Assembly (NCBI GenBank): GCA_015075745.1 | Contig: JABTTW010000002.1 | Coordinates: 186,001-250,000 of the forward strand | Reading direction: 5' to 3' | DNA: 64,000 bases | From: Planctomycetia bacterium | GTDB lineage: Bacteria; Planctomycetota; Phycisphaerae; UBA1845; UTPLA1 | Part shown: positions 55,701-64,000 of the stretch, piece after piece | Numbering within the stretch: the first letter of the stretch is position 1 | Layout: the number at the start of each line of letters is the position of its first letter | Notes under the pieces: model-generated | Told to the model about the DNA's origin: nothing | The model's database searches: none | The model's input: only the letters and a program-made list of their open reading frames with translations | Position numbers and translations under genes: made by a program

Positions 55701-57503
55701 TTACTCGTCTTCGGAATCCTCATCCTCGGAGTCTTCGTCCTCCGAGTCAGATTCGTCGTCGCCGGAATCTTCATCTTCGAAGTCAGAGTCTTCGTCGGCG
55801 AAATCGTCATCCTCGGCGGCGGCGTCCTCGTCCTCCGAGTCATCGGCCTCTTCCTCATCGTCTGACGCGTCCTCATCGGCCTCGTCTTTGGCGGCCGACT
55901 CGGCCTTTGGCGGGGCGACTTCACCGTCATCGACAAGTCCCCGGCCTCCGACCGGCTTGGCCGTGTTGCGGCTGGAGAGGAAATCATCTTCGAGCAGCCA
56001 TTCCGGCAGCCGCGGCTTTTCCTCCGCCGGTGCGACGGCGGCGGCATCGGCCTTGGCCTTGCGCTCGGAATCCATTCGCTCGGCGATCTTCATCTTGGCG
56101 TCGCTTCGCAACACCTCAGCCAGCTGCGCGGGCTTCAGATACGGCGCCTTCTTGGATCGAAGACACAACAGATCACCGCCAGAGCTCGCGAGGATGATCG
56201 CCTGGCTCTCGCGATCCGCCTCGGCGAATCGAACGTCAGCGACGTCGGCCAGTTCCCGAACCTGCCCGGTCTTCGCCTCGATCCGGACAATCTGCCTCAG
56301 GCCGTCGCCGACCAGCAGAAGGACATCATCCTCGAATTGACAGAGAAACTGGCCGCCCGCCTCGCGCTTCCACAGCTCTTCGCCGGTGGCAAAATCGAGA
56401 ACAACGAGGCCCAGTTCAGGCACCTGCTGAAACACGCGGCCGCCCGACAAGACAGGCGGCTGGTTCAGCGGTCGGTCGAAGCGGACGCGCCAGCGGCGCT
56501 TGCCGGTCACGCGATCGAGGCAGTAGAGCGATCGATCACTCGATGCGGCCATCACACTGTCAGCCGTCACAACCAGGTCGGCAAAGATCGGAGCCTCGGT
56601 TTCGTACACCCAGTTCTTGACTCGGTCCGCGCTGGTGCAGGAGACGACATCGCCGTCCTGGCCCGCGAAGTAGAGGTTGGGGCCGCGAAGTACGGGCGTG
56701 GCGGACACCGTCTTGGGCGTCATCAGTTGCCAATGTTGAAAGCCCCCGATGATGTCGAGGGAATAAAACCGCTGATTGGCGGCGCCGACATAGATCCGAT
56801 GCTCATCCGCGACCGCGGCGCAGCTTGCCGCAAAGGGGAGCTTGACTCGCTCGAGCGGCAGTTCGATGTCCGCCAGGGCATGATCGCCGGCTTGTGCCTT
56901 GAGGCCCGAATTCAGTCGAAACAGCCGCCCCCGGGAGGTCCGGCCGCTCGTGGTCTCAATTCGTAGCTGCGCGATGGGATCGCCGGAGACCTCGCCCGAT
57001 TCTCCCACTCTGTATATCTGGAGGACATCTTTCGGACGAACGCCGTGATCGCTCCCTTTGCTGATCGTCGCCGTGTCATGGCGAACCTCGATGATGACGC
57101 CTTCAAGCGATCGCGGTTCGACGGCGGCATCTCCCGACCGGCGATTCAAAACCGTCACCGTGCCGCCCGTGGTGAAGAAAACGTATTGGTCGTTATGAGC
57201 CGGGCCTCGTACCGTCTGGCCGGGCTCCGCGATGATGCGCGACCAGCGCATCACGCCGGTCAGGGCATGAATCGCATAGACGCGATTGCCGTCCGTCAGG
57301 ACATAGAGGTTGTCGTCCAACAGCGCCGTGCGGAGGACTGTCTCGCCCCCTTCGAGCGGGAGTGATGCTTCCCAGTATCGCTGCCCCCCCATCCGATCGA
57401 TCGAATTCTGGGGCATTAGGTCGGCGCCGTGAACCGGCCACGTTGCGATGGACAGGAGCGTCGCAAACGCCAGACACGACGACTTGATCGCTTTGTTCGA
57501 CAT
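55701..57503 (-). CDS. PQQ-like beta-propeller protein with acidic C-terminal tail
   Basis: A 600-residue exported protein. AGGAG lies 7 bases before the ATG at 57503 and the signal peptide (IKSSCLAFATLLSIATWPVH) follows. PQQ-type propeller blades are visible: LYVLTDGNRVYAIHALTGVMRW, SLYCLDRVTGKRRWRV and LGLVVLDFATGEELW. A short inserted domain (about residues 125-195) contains IIEVRHDTATISKGSDHGVR and resembles a domain in the next gene across the divergent gap. The last 100 residues are almost all Ser, Glu and Asp (SEDEDSEDEDSEDE at the end). Such propellers bind proteins or, in the BamB family, aid outer-membrane assembly. The exact role is unknown. Confidence 0.75.
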   Translation of the reverse strand: MSNKAIKSSCLAFATLLSIATWPVHGADLMPQNSIDRMGGQRYWEASLPLEGGETVLRTALLDDNLYVLTDGNRVYAIHALTGVMRWSRIIAEPGQTVRGPAHNDQYVFFTTGGTVTVLNRRSGDAAVEPRSLEGVIIEVRHDTATISKGSDHGVRPKDVLQIYRVGESGEVSGDPIAQLRIETTSGRTSRGRLFRLNSGLKAQAGDHALADIELPLERVKLPFAASCAAVADEHRIYVGAANQRFYSLDIIGGFQHWQLMTPKTVSATPVLRGPNLYFAGQDGDVVSCTSADRVKNWVYETEAPIFADLVVTADSVMAASSDRSLYCLDRVTGKRRWRVRFDRPLNQPPVLSGGRVFQQVPELGLVVLDFATGEELWKREAGGQFLCQFEDDVLLLVGDGLRQIVRIEAKTGQVRELADVADVRFAEADRESQAIILASSGGDLLCLRSKKAPYLKPAQLAEVLRSDAKMKIAERMDSERKAKADAAAVAPAEEKPRLPEWLLEDDFLSSRNTAKPVGGRGLVDDGEVAPPKAESAAKDEADEDASDDEEEADDSEDEDAAAEDDDFADEDSDFEDEDSGDDESDSEDEDSEDEDSEDE

Positions 57504-58206
57504 CCTCATGCTCCTTGGGCCTCTCATGTGCCGCCGGTTCACAGCCGGGTAACTCGAATGCGTGGTCATTCTATTGACCATGTCGGCCAATCACCGCGCT
57601 AGGGAGCCTCGGCGAACGCGCACGGATCCGGGAGGATCGGGCAGCAGACTCCGCTTTGGCCTTGAGGCGGTTGGATATCTTAGGCCACGCGAGTCAGTTT
57701 TCTCTGTTGGACAACGCGCGTGGTCGGACGACCGCAGGGCCGTCATTGGCGGGTACCCCAGGCTGGCCTTCTAAATCTAATGGATTAACTTGCCGTGGGT
57801 CAAGAAATAATGCTCCGGACGACGTTTTCGGCTGTCGCCTCCCGGCGACGCGGTCCGCTCTTGGGGCTTGCCATTCTCGGGCCGATGAGGACGGCGATCG
57901 CGCCGTACCGGACCCTGGTCGTAACTGGGTGCCGTCGTTTAAAGATACTACCCGGCATCTACTTGCAAAACGGGGCGGACCGGGGGATAATTTGGTATCT
58001 TCATTGGGCGGCCCAGGTGGAAAACCTGACCCTCGGTGAAGCCTCACCGGCGCATGCCTCGCACAATTGATTGTGCGGCATGTGCAAGCAAGAAAGCATT
58101 GACGGCCAAGGCATCCCCTGGGGGCGGGTGGATAGAAGCAGACTCCGCGAAGATTCCTGCCGGCCGTTCGTGCTCTTAGTAGTGAAATCTCTCAGGAGGT
58201 ACGGTC
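57504..58206. other. Long divergent non-coding region
   Basis: About 700 bases between the divergent PQQ-propeller and coiled-coil genes. Small open frames here show no support. Three consecutive hairpins occupy 58013-58084, and AGGAGG sits 7 bases before the next start. I see no family A or B repeat. Confidence 0.5.
58013..58084 (+). promoter_or_regulatory. Structured leader with three adjacent hairpins
   Basis: CAGGT/ACCTG (loop GGAAA), CGGTGA/TCACCG (loop AGCC) and GCATGCC-TC-GCACAA/TTGTGC-GGCATGT (loop TTGA) follow one another, about 120-190 bases upstream of the coiled-coil gene. No T-run follows, so this is not a simple terminator. It could be a 5' leader or small RNA. Confidence 0.4.
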
Positions 58207-59112
58207 GTGAGCACCTTGACGAAATCGCTGGTCATGCTGCTGGCTTTGATGTCGGTAGCCTTGAGCATGCTCGTTGTATCGGCCTTCGCACAGCAGCAGA
58301 ACTGGAAGGCGTCCGCCGAGGAGTGGCAACAGGCCGCTACCTCCGCCCAGTCTCAGGCGCGTGCGATCAGTTCCAACGCCGCCCTCGACAAGGCCCGGGC
58401 CCTGGATCGCCACAAAGAGGACATGCAGCGCATCGAGGACCTCAAGACCGAGTTGGCCTCCGCACAGACCTACGTCACCGAGCTTGAGCGCGGCGTCGCC
58501 GAAAGCCAGAGCAAGCTGACCATCGAGCAGGGTCAGGTCTCCAGCGCCGGCGAACAGAACAAGCTCATCTTCGCCGCCCTGAACCAGGAAAAGGAATTCG
58601 CCACCAAGCTCGCCCGTCGCAACAGCGAACTCGAACGCGCGAACATTGATCTCACCGATCGCGTCAAGGAACTGACCACCAACGTGGAGATGGCTCGGGC
58701 ACAGGTCCGGGCCCTCCAGCAGCAGCTCGCCATGGGAAGCTCAGCAGGCGGTTCGGGTGGCCTCATGCCCGCCACGCAGATTCCCGACGGCCGCGCGGTT
58801 GTCGAGGCCGGCGTGCCTTCCGTCTCGACCCCCTCGACGCCCATGGTGGCCGCCCCCATCCGGGCCGAAGTCACCAGCATTCAGGGTGAGCTTGCAAGTA
58901 TTTCTGTCGGTAGCGCCGACGGCGTGGCCCACGGCATGAGCTTCCTGATCTATCGCCGCGACGGCGATGCCGGTCGCCCGCAGTACCTCGGCACCCTTAA
59001 GATTTCCCGCGTCGATGCCAATGAGTCCGCCGGGCAGATTGAGCAGTCCGAGGGAGACATTCGCGTCGGTGACAGTGCCCGCGACGAAGCCAGCTTCGCG
59101 ATGCGTGGCTGA
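58207..59112 (+). CDS. Exported coiled-coil protein with short C-terminal domain
   Basis: A 301-residue protein starting with GTG, with AGGAGG 7 bases upstream. The signal or anchor is LVMLLALMSVALSMLVVSAF. Residues of about 30-185 form a long coiled coil (Ala/Glu/Gln/Lys heptads). A proline-rich linker leads to a C-terminal domain of about 70 residues with VTSIQGELASISVGSADGVA and FLIYRRDGDAGRPQYLGTLK. This resembles the small domain inside the divergent PQQ protein. The overall plan, anchor plus coiled coil plus beta domain, recalls MreC, and mreB lies about 560 bases downstream; this is only a structural analogy. Confidence 0.65.
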   Translation: MSTLTKSLVMLLALMSVALSMLVVSAFAQQQNWKASAEEWQQAATSAQSQARAISSNAALDKARALDRHKEDMQRIEDLKTELASAQTYVTELERGVAESQSKLTIEQGQVSSAGEQNKLIFAALNQEKEFATKLARRNSELERANIDLTDRVKELTTNVEMARAQVRALQQQLAMGSSAGGSGGLMPATQIPDGRAVVEAGVPSVSTPSTPMVAAPIRAEVTSIQGELASISVGSADGVAHGMSFLIYRRDGDAGRPQYLGTLKISRVDANESAGQIEQSEGDIRVGDSARDEASFAMRG

Positions 59113-59198
59113 TCGTCGAGCCTGTGAATTGTTGATCGCCTCGGCCCGCAGCCGAGCCCAAAAAGTTCGCCAGGCAGTGCTAAGTTAAGGATTCGCTT

Positions 59199-59363
59199 AT
59201 GGCCGCTGCAAAAGCCAAATCGCCCGCCGGACCCCGAGCCCGGGCCGAAAACGATATCTACACCGTCCTTGTGGCGGTGGCCCTCTTCGCGGTAACCGGC
59301 GCTTTTGCCTTTGCCCTTTACCGATGCGACCAACTCCTGGGCAAGCTCTTCCCCGGCTTCTAG
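59199..59363 (+). CDS. Small 54-residue single-pass membrane protein
   Basis: A short gene with ATG at 59199 and TAG at 59361-59363. AAGG lies 8 bases before the ATG. The product has a basic, alanine-rich N-terminus (MAAAKAKSPAGPRARAENDI), a hydrophobic helix (YTVLVAVALFAVTGAFAFAL) and a short C-terminus (YRCDQLLGKLFPGF). It is placed between the coiled-coil gene and mreB in the same orientation. No family is recognised. Confidence 0.55.
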   Translation: MAAAKAKSPAGPRARAENDIYTVLVAVALFAVTGAFAFALYRCDQLLGKLFPGF

Positions 59364-59670
59364 CCTTCTTGCTTGTGACTTCCAGAGTACGCTAAAACAC
59401 CGATTGTCCCCTCCGGGTGAAAAGGCGGAGCCTTGGCTTCCCGCCTGACTGGCCCTGCCCGTTAACGAGCAATCCACCCCTCCCCCTCCCTTTCGTCGAA
59501 ATCGAATCGAGTTAAGCTATCGCACGGTTGATCAATCCGCCGAGTGACCTCGCGGCGGACTCCGTGTAGAATGCCGCCGCGTCATCGTGCGCGGCCGCGC
59601 CGATTTCTTGCGGCCTCAATAACGTGGATTCGTCTCAAGCGAGTACTCTGACTACGAAGGGATACCTGCT
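59364..59670. other. Non-coding gap upstream of mreB
   Basis: About 307 bases. No gene or repeat is seen. The last bases hold AAGGGA, 9 bases before the TTG start of mreB. Confidence 0.45.
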
Positions 59671-60726
59671 TTGTTATTCGACTCGCTTCTCGGCATGGTC
59701 AGCGTCGATATGGGAATCGACCTCGGCACATGCAATACGCTTGTCTGTGTGCGCGGCGAAGGCATCGTCCTGAACGAGCCTTCCGTCGTCGCCGTGCGCA
59801 AAGGCACCAATCAGGTTCTCCAAAACGGAAACGCCGTCGGTCTCGTCGCCAAGGAAATGCTCGGCAAGACGCCCGGCTCCATCGCCGCCGTCCGCCCGCT
59901 CAAGGACGGCGTTATTGCCGACTTCGACATCACCGAGGCGATGCTCGGATATTTCATCCGCAAGGTGCACGGCGGCAGACGCTTCATTCGTCCGCGCGTC
60001 GTCATCGCCGTCCCATCGGGAATCACCGCCGTCGAGAAGCGCGCCGTCTACGGTTCCGCCGAAAGGGCCGGCGCGCGCAAGGTCTATCTTATTCAGGAGC
60101 CCATGGCCGCCGGCATCGGCTCCGGTCTGCCCATTGCCGAGGCCCGCGCCAGCATGATCGTCGACATCGGCGGCGGCACGACCGAGGTCGCCATCATGTC
60201 CCTCGCCGACATTTCGGTGAGCGAGTCGCTTCGCGTTGCCGGCGACGATCTCGACGAGGCCATCATCGCCCACATGAAGCGCACCTATAACATGCAAATC
60301 GGTCCGCAGACCGCCGAGCAGATCAAGATTCAAATCGGCTCCGCCGCGCCACTCGATGAAGAAGAGATGACCATGGACGTGCGCGGCCGCGACATGATCA
60401 GCGGCCTCCCGCGCAAGACCATCGTCACCAGCCAGGAAATTCGCGAGGCCCTGCGCGAGCCGATCAGCCAGGTGCTCGATGCCGTGACCCACACGCTCGA
60501 GCGCTGCGAGCCGGAACTGGCCGCCGACCTCGTCGACAACGGTATTCACCTCTGCGGCGGCGGCGCCCTGCTGCGGGGCCTCGATAAAGTGATGTCCGAC
60601 GGTACCGGTTTGGAAGTCCGCGTGGTTGATGATCCGCTCTCGTGCGTCGCCCGCGGCACCAGCGTCTATCTCGAGAATCTCACCGAGTGGCGCAAGACGA
60701 TGGAGACCGACGACCTGAACGTCTAA
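59671..60726 (+). CDS. mreB: Rod shape-determining protein MreB
   Basis: MreB is the actin-like filament that directs cell-wall growth. The 351-residue product has the phosphate loops IDLGTCNTLVCVRG and IVDIGGGTTEVAIMSLADIS, plus HLCGGGALLRGLDK near the end. The start is a TTG (59671) with AAGGGA 9 bases upstream; an ATG at 59695 is an internal alternative. The usual mreC and mreD do not follow; a terminator and a convergent ABC transporter do instead. The coiled-coil and small membrane protein genes upstream are the only same-strand neighbours. Confidence 0.95.
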   Translation: MLFDSLLGMVSVDMGIDLGTCNTLVCVRGEGIVLNEPSVVAVRKGTNQVLQNGNAVGLVAKEMLGKTPGSIAAVRPLKDGVIADFDITEAMLGYFIRKVHGGRRFIRPRVVIAVPSGITAVEKRAVYGSAERAGARKVYLIQEPMAAGIGSGLPIAEARASMIVDIGGGTTEVAIMSLADISVSESLRVAGDDLDEAIIAHMKRTYNMQIGPQTAEQIKIQIGSAAPLDEEEMTMDVRGRDMISGLPRKTIVTSQEIREALREPISQVLDAVTHTLERCEPELAADLVDNGIHLCGGGALLRGLDKVMSDGTGLEVRVVDDPLSCVARGTSVYLENLTEWRKTMETDDLNV

Positions 60727-60786
60727 TCGCGGCAGAGCCGTCAGTCTCCTTCGACAACCCAGTTTTCAGGGTGGAGTGCCCTCATG

Positions 60787-60827
60787 GGCGACGGTCGACC
60801 CAGTGTCGGCCGTCGTCATTTTTTTTG
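60787..60827 (+). terminator. Rho-independent terminator after mreB
   Basis: GACGGTCGAC pairs with GTCGGCCGTC (one G-T wobble) around a short loop, followed by CGTCATTTTTTTT. It lies about 60 bases after mreB and 8 bases before the stop of the convergent permease gene. Confidence 0.85.
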
Positions 60828-60834
60828 CGCCGAC

Positions 60835-61650
60835 TCAGCACGCCGGAATGTCACGTCGTCGAAAGATCGCCAGACCGACAAGCCAGATGCCCAGCCCCGA
60901 CCCCGGCAGAATCACCATGCTCCGCCACGCGAATACCTCGTCGCGAATAATCACCAGCGGCGCGTAGTAATGAAGAAAACTCGTAAACGCCAGCGGCTCC
61001 AGCGCCGGCCACATCGTCCGCAGAAAGTTCACGACAAATCCATAGAAGACAATGACGAACACCCACGTCACAGCCGGCCCGCGACGATTGCAGATCCCCG
61101 AAGCCGCCATCGCCAGTCCCGAAACCGCCATCACCGCCGCGCACAGGTTGCACGTCACCATCGCCAACAGGCTCATCCGCGCCGCGGTGAAGCCCGTCAA
61201 CGTCACCCCCAGCTTCGCCCCCAGCCACACTCCCCAGCAAAGCGGCAGCACCATCATCACCAGCGCCAGGCTCGTCGAGCAATAAACCGCCGTCCGGCTG
61301 ATCGGCAGCGTCATCAGCAGGTCGATCGTCCCGCGGTCGATCTCCCCGGCAATCACGCCGCTCGAAAGTGAAAGCGTAAACGCGACGAGCAGCGTCCACA
61401 CCAGCGGATGGTTGAACGCGATACTCAGCATCCCCTCCGGCTTGGAGAGTTCCAGCACATCGGCCCCCGCCAGTGAAGCGATCAGCCGCCGAATCCACGG
61501 AACGCTCAGCCAGTTCTCCGTCTGCTCGCGCGGGAACGAGTTCAGCGCGAAATTAAAAATCACCACGAACAGCGTCACCAGCAGCATCGCCCCGCCCCAC
61601 AGCAGCGCATAGTCCCGAAGCGTCCGCTTCACGATCGGCCAACTGATCAT
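60835..61650 (-). CDS. ABC-2 type transporter permease
   Basis: A 271-residue membrane protein with about six hydrophobic segments (for example YALLWGGAMLLVTLFVVIFN, WTLLVAFTLSLSSGVIAGEI, LVMMVLPLCWGVWLGA). The cytoplasmic loop GVIAGEIDRGTIDLLMTLPI is characteristic of ABC-2 permeases. It overlaps the ATPase gene by ATGA, so the two are translationally coupled and form one exporter. The substrate is unknown; homologous systems export drugs, lipids or peptides. Confidence 0.85.
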   Translation of the reverse strand: MISWPIVKRTLRDYALLWGGAMLLVTLFVVIFNFALNSFPREQTENWLSVPWIRRLIASLAGADVLELSKPEGMLSIAFNHPLVWTLLVAFTLSLSSGVIAGEIDRGTIDLLMTLPISRTAVYCSTSLALVMMVLPLCWGVWLGAKLGVTLTGFTAARMSLLAMVTCNLCAAVMAVSGLAMAASGICNRRGPAVTWVFVIVFYGFVVNFLRTMWPALEPLAFTSFLHYYAPLVIIRDEVFAWRSMVILPGSGLGIWLVGLAIFRRRDIPAC

Positions 61651-62558
61651 GCGCCACCCCCCCGCTGAAGCGCCGGCGCATCATTGCGGTAATACGCCGC
61701 GAACAAATCGTCCAGGTCCGGCGGCCCAATCGTGACGTCCTCCAGCCGAAGCGTCGAAAGCCACGCCGTCAGCCCGTCAATCGGCCCGGTCCAGCTCAGG
61801 TTCACCGTGCCGTCCAGCGTCTCATGTGGATGGGCGCCCTCCGGCAGCTCAAGAATGGCCGATTCGCCTTTGCGCAGCCGCAGCGTCACGCGCCGCACGG
61901 CCCGCCGCCGCAGCGCCTCGATCGTGCTGTCCTCGATAATCTCCCCCCGCCGGATGATCGCCACGTGGTCGCACAGCACTTCCACCTCGCCGAGCGTATG
62001 ACTGGAAAAAAGCACCGTCCGCCCATCGCGCGCCGCCGAGCGCAGCTCATCGTGCAACGTCAATTGCACCAGCGGATCCAGCGCCGTCGTCGGCTCATCG
62101 AGAATCAGCAGCTCCGGCCGGTGCATCAGCGACGCGATCAGCGCCAGCTTCTGCTTCATTCCGCGCGAATAGGCTCGTATGCGCCGGTCGATATCCAGAT
62201 CAAACCGCCCGCGCAGCCGCTCGATCTCTCGCGCCGCCCCCCCGCCGCGCGCCGCATCGAAAAAGTTCAGAAACCGCCGGCCCGTCATCCATTCATACAG
62301 CCTCACGTCGCCCGGCAGATATCCCACCTTCCGCCGAATCTCCCGCGATTGGCCGATCATGTCGAGGCCGAAGACGCTCGCTCGCCCCGCCGTCGGTCGA
62401 AGCAGCCCGACGAGGATCCGCATGGCCGTGGTCTTGCCCGCGCCGTTTGGGCCGAGGAATCCGAAGATCGTCCCGCGCGGCACGCGAAGGTTGATCCCCG
62501 CCAGCGCTTGAATCGCGCCGTAATCCTTGGCGAGCCCGTGAGTTTCGACGACGTACAT
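61647..62558 (-). CDS. ABC transporter ATP-binding protein
   Basis: A 303-residue ATPase of the ABC-2 exporter type. The Walker A is GPNGAGKTT (Lys42). The signature is YSRGMKQKLALIASLMHRPE (an SRGMKQK variant of LSGGQ), followed by Walker B LLILDEPTTALDPL and the H-loop in LFSSHTLGEVE. The C-terminal 80 residues are an accessory domain common in this family. It is the upstream gene of the pair. It is divergent from the amidohydrolase gene, with about 100 bases between starts. Confidence 0.93.
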   Translation of the reverse strand: MYVVETHGLAKDYGAIQALAGINLRVPRGTIFGFLGPNGAGKTTAMRILVGLLRPTAGRASVFGLDMIGQSREIRRKVGYLPGDVRLYEWMTGRRFLNFFDAARGGGAAREIERLRGRFDLDIDRRIRAYSRGMKQKLALIASLMHRPELLILDEPTTALDPLVQLTLHDELRSAARDGRTVLFSSHTLGEVEVLCDHVAIIRRGEIIEDSTIEALRRRAVRRVTLRLRKGESAILELPEGAHPHETLDGTVNLSWTGPIDGLTAWLSTLRLEDVTIGPPDLDDLFAAYYRNDAPALQRGGGA

Positions 62559-62662
62559 GCTGCTCGCTATTCTAAGTGCGCCGCCGCGCGACCGACATCG
62601 CCAATTGTGAACGCGCCTGCGCCGGTTAATAATGTCCGTCCATCAAAGAAAGGACTCCCAAA

Positions 62663-64000
62663 GTGACCGCGCGACTTTTCCTCATCGGTGTCTGCCACGG
62701 CCTCCTGCTCCTGACCGGCTGCGCCCAGCCGCATCCCGACGCCAACCTCGTCGTCTACAACGCCAAAGTCTGGACCGGCGATCCCGCGAACCCAACCGCC
62801 GACTCCTTTCGAATCGAGTCCGGCAGGTTCGTCGCCGTCGGCAACGGCCTGGAGAAGGACCGACCCGCGCAGCCTGAGACACATACGAAATATCTCGATG
62901 CCTGCGGGGCTCGCATCGTGCCCGGCCTCATCGACGCACACCTCCACCTCCTCGGCGGCGGCCTGCAACTCTCGCGCATCAACCTCCGCGATGTTCCCGA
63001 CCGCGCCGCTTTCATCGCCGCCATCGCCGAGCGCGCAAAGCAGACTCCCAGGGGCCATTGGATCGAGGGCGGGCGCTGGTCCACCGAAAGCTGGCCCGAC
63101 CCCGCGCAGCCGACGCGCCACTGGATCGACGCCGTCACCGCCGACCACCCCGTCCTCCTCTACCGCATGGACGGCCACGGCGCACTGGCCAACTCCGTCG
63201 CGCTCAAGCTCGCAGGCATCGACGCACGCGGCCCCGCCGATCCGCGCGGCGGACAGATCGAGCGCGACCCCGTCACCGGCGAGCCAACCGGCATCCTCAA
63301 GGACGCCGCGATCGGCCTCGTGTCGCGCCGCATTCCAGCGCCGTCCGCCGAGCAGCTCGATGCCGCCCTCCAAGCCGCCATGGTCGAGGCTAACCGCCAC
63401 GGCATCACCAGCGTCCACACCATGTCCGAGTATCGCGAACTCGCCCCCATCGATCGGGCACGCGATGCCGGATCGCTGACACTCCGCGTCCGTTTCTTCA
63501 TCAGCCAAAACAAATGGCGGGACTACATCGATCGGGCGAAGAATCACAAGAACGACGACATGCTTCGCGTCTGCGGGTTCAAGCAATACGCCGACGGCTC
63601 GCTCGGTTCGCGCACCGCCTACATGCACATGCCCTACAGCGACAATCCGCCGGAGAAGAAAGACTGGCGCGGCCTGCCGCGCGCATTCCTCGGTGTGGAT
63701 AAACCGCCTAAGCAGTCGAAGACTGACGAGGCGTGGTACTCCGAACTCGACAGTTTGTGCGAGGCCGCCGGCGGGCCCGGCCTCTCGATCGCCATTCACG
63801 CCATCGGCGATGAAGCGAACCGCGTCGTTCTGGACAAGTACGCTTACTGGTTTGGCAATCGCTTCGGCCCAGCCGAGGCGAGGGAGCAAAATCCCGACGA
63901 GGTAAGGCAGGTCATCGGTACATTCAATCCGCCCGACGGCATGCGCCTGCGCATCGAGCATGCACAGCACCTGCTCTCGGCGGACATCGATCGCTTCGGC
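62663..64000 (+). CDS. Amidohydrolase lipoprotein (YtcJ-like), 5' part
   Basis: A gene that runs off the right edge; 446 residues are visible. The GTG at 62663 has AAAGGA about 10 bases upstream and gives a signal peptide with lipobox LLTGC. The amidohydrolase-3 plan is clear: VVYNAKVWTGD near the start, the metal-binding GLIDAHLHLLGGG (HxH), a carboxylate/metal region FKQYADGSLGSRTA, IAIHAIGDEANRVVLDKY and RIEHAQHLL. Relatives hydrolyse exo-type amide bonds (YtcJ group), but the substrate is unknown. The long opposite-strand frame here is a shadow. Confidence 0.87.
   Translation, partial: MTARLFLIGVCHGLLLLTGCAQPHPDANLVVYNAKVWTGDPANPTADSFRIESGRFVAVGNGLEKDRPAQPETHTKYLDACGARIVPGLIDAHLHLLGGGLQLSRINLRDVPDRAAFIAAIAERAKQTPRGHWIEGGRWSTESWPDPAQPTRHWIDAVTADHPVLLYRMDGHGALANSVALKLAGIDARGPADPRGGQIERDPVTGEPTGILKDAAIGLVSRRIPAPSAEQLDAALQAAMVEANRHGITSVHTMSEYRELAPIDRARDAGSLTLRVRFFISQNKWRDYIDRAKNHKNDDMLRVCGFKQYADGSLGSRTAYMHMPYSDNPPEKKDWRGLPRAFLGVDKPPKQSKTDEAWYSELDSLCEAAGGPGLSIAIHAIGDEANRVVLDKYAYWFGNRFGPAEAREQNPDEVRQVIGTFNPPDGMRLRIEHAQHLLSADIDRFG

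Noticed and set aside
57694..58047. 117-residue minus-strand open frame in the divergent gap
   Set aside because: No ribosome-binding site, no domain, Pro/Arg/Ser-rich composition; likely chance.
62567..63970. 467-residue open frame on the minus strand
   Set aside because: It is antisense to the amidohydrolase lipoprotein gene, which has clear motifs (HLH, signal peptide, lipobox). The minus frame has no domain.

Overview
The window is 64 kb of GC-rich bacterial chromosome. It looks like a planctomycete (Planctomycetota), most likely from or near the Phycisphaerae. The signs are a PEP-CTERM protein, two membrane proteins with a CxxCxYxLxGL...RCPECG zinc ribbon, a DVYFGT-repeat lipoprotein, PQQ-propeller and pseudopilin-like giant proteins, and a Gram-negative-type envelope gene set (fabI, plsY, heptosyltransferase, core-sugar kinases). 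No taxonomic marker such as 16S rRNA is present, so this placement is inference.

Layout. 1-8.4 kb: the 3' part of a transketolase gene, queG, a small protein with a collagen-like tail, sppA, a secreted STN-like protein, a ChlI/MoxR-type AAA+ ATPase and a zinc-ribbon membrane protein. 8.4-10.5 kb: an AT-richer island with one copy of a dispersed non-coding repeat and a gene for an ApeA-like HEPN protein, a probable anti-phage ribonuclease. 10.5-18.5 kb: a TGS GTPase, radA, an O-antigen-ligase-like protein, guaB, a lipoprotein and a double-CDGSH protein. 18.5-22.4 kb: an accessory region crowded with dispersed repeats (family A, family B and compound palindromes) around a PEP-CTERM protein gene and a truncated beta-helix gene. 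22.4-29.9 kb: fabI, then a tightly packed outer-core/lipid operon (GT9 heptosyltransferase, three WaaP/InaA-like kinase genes carrying four kinase domains, a GT4 glycosyltransferase, plsY).

30-37 kb: an eight-repeat DVYFGT lipoprotein, scpB, murI, a HEAT lipoprotein and a hexapeptide acyltransferase. 37.3 kb: tRNA-Glu(CTC) with its own terminator. 37.6-42 kb: a 1382-residue GspK-like pseudopilin and a 56-residue Flp pilin. 42-49 kb: an MBL hydrolase, a GH31 glycosidase, a CBM9-like protein, an M14 peptidase and a PfkB kinase. 49-55.5 kb: a LysM lipoprotein, recG, a secreted protein, a zinc-ribbon membrane protein lying between two copies of the purH 3' end, and purH. 55.7-60.8 kb: a PQQ-propeller protein with an acidic tail, a coiled-coil protein sharing a short domain with it, an unlisted 54-residue membrane protein, and mreB. 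60.8-64 kb: an ABC exporter pair and the 5' part of an amidohydrolase lipoprotein gene.

How the genes work together: most are housekeeping (purines: guaB, purH; envelope: murI, mreB, fabI, plsY; DNA: radA, recG, scpB). The most unusual content is the kinase-rich core operon, the HEPN defence-like gene, and the palindrome/repeat families that mark accessory segments.
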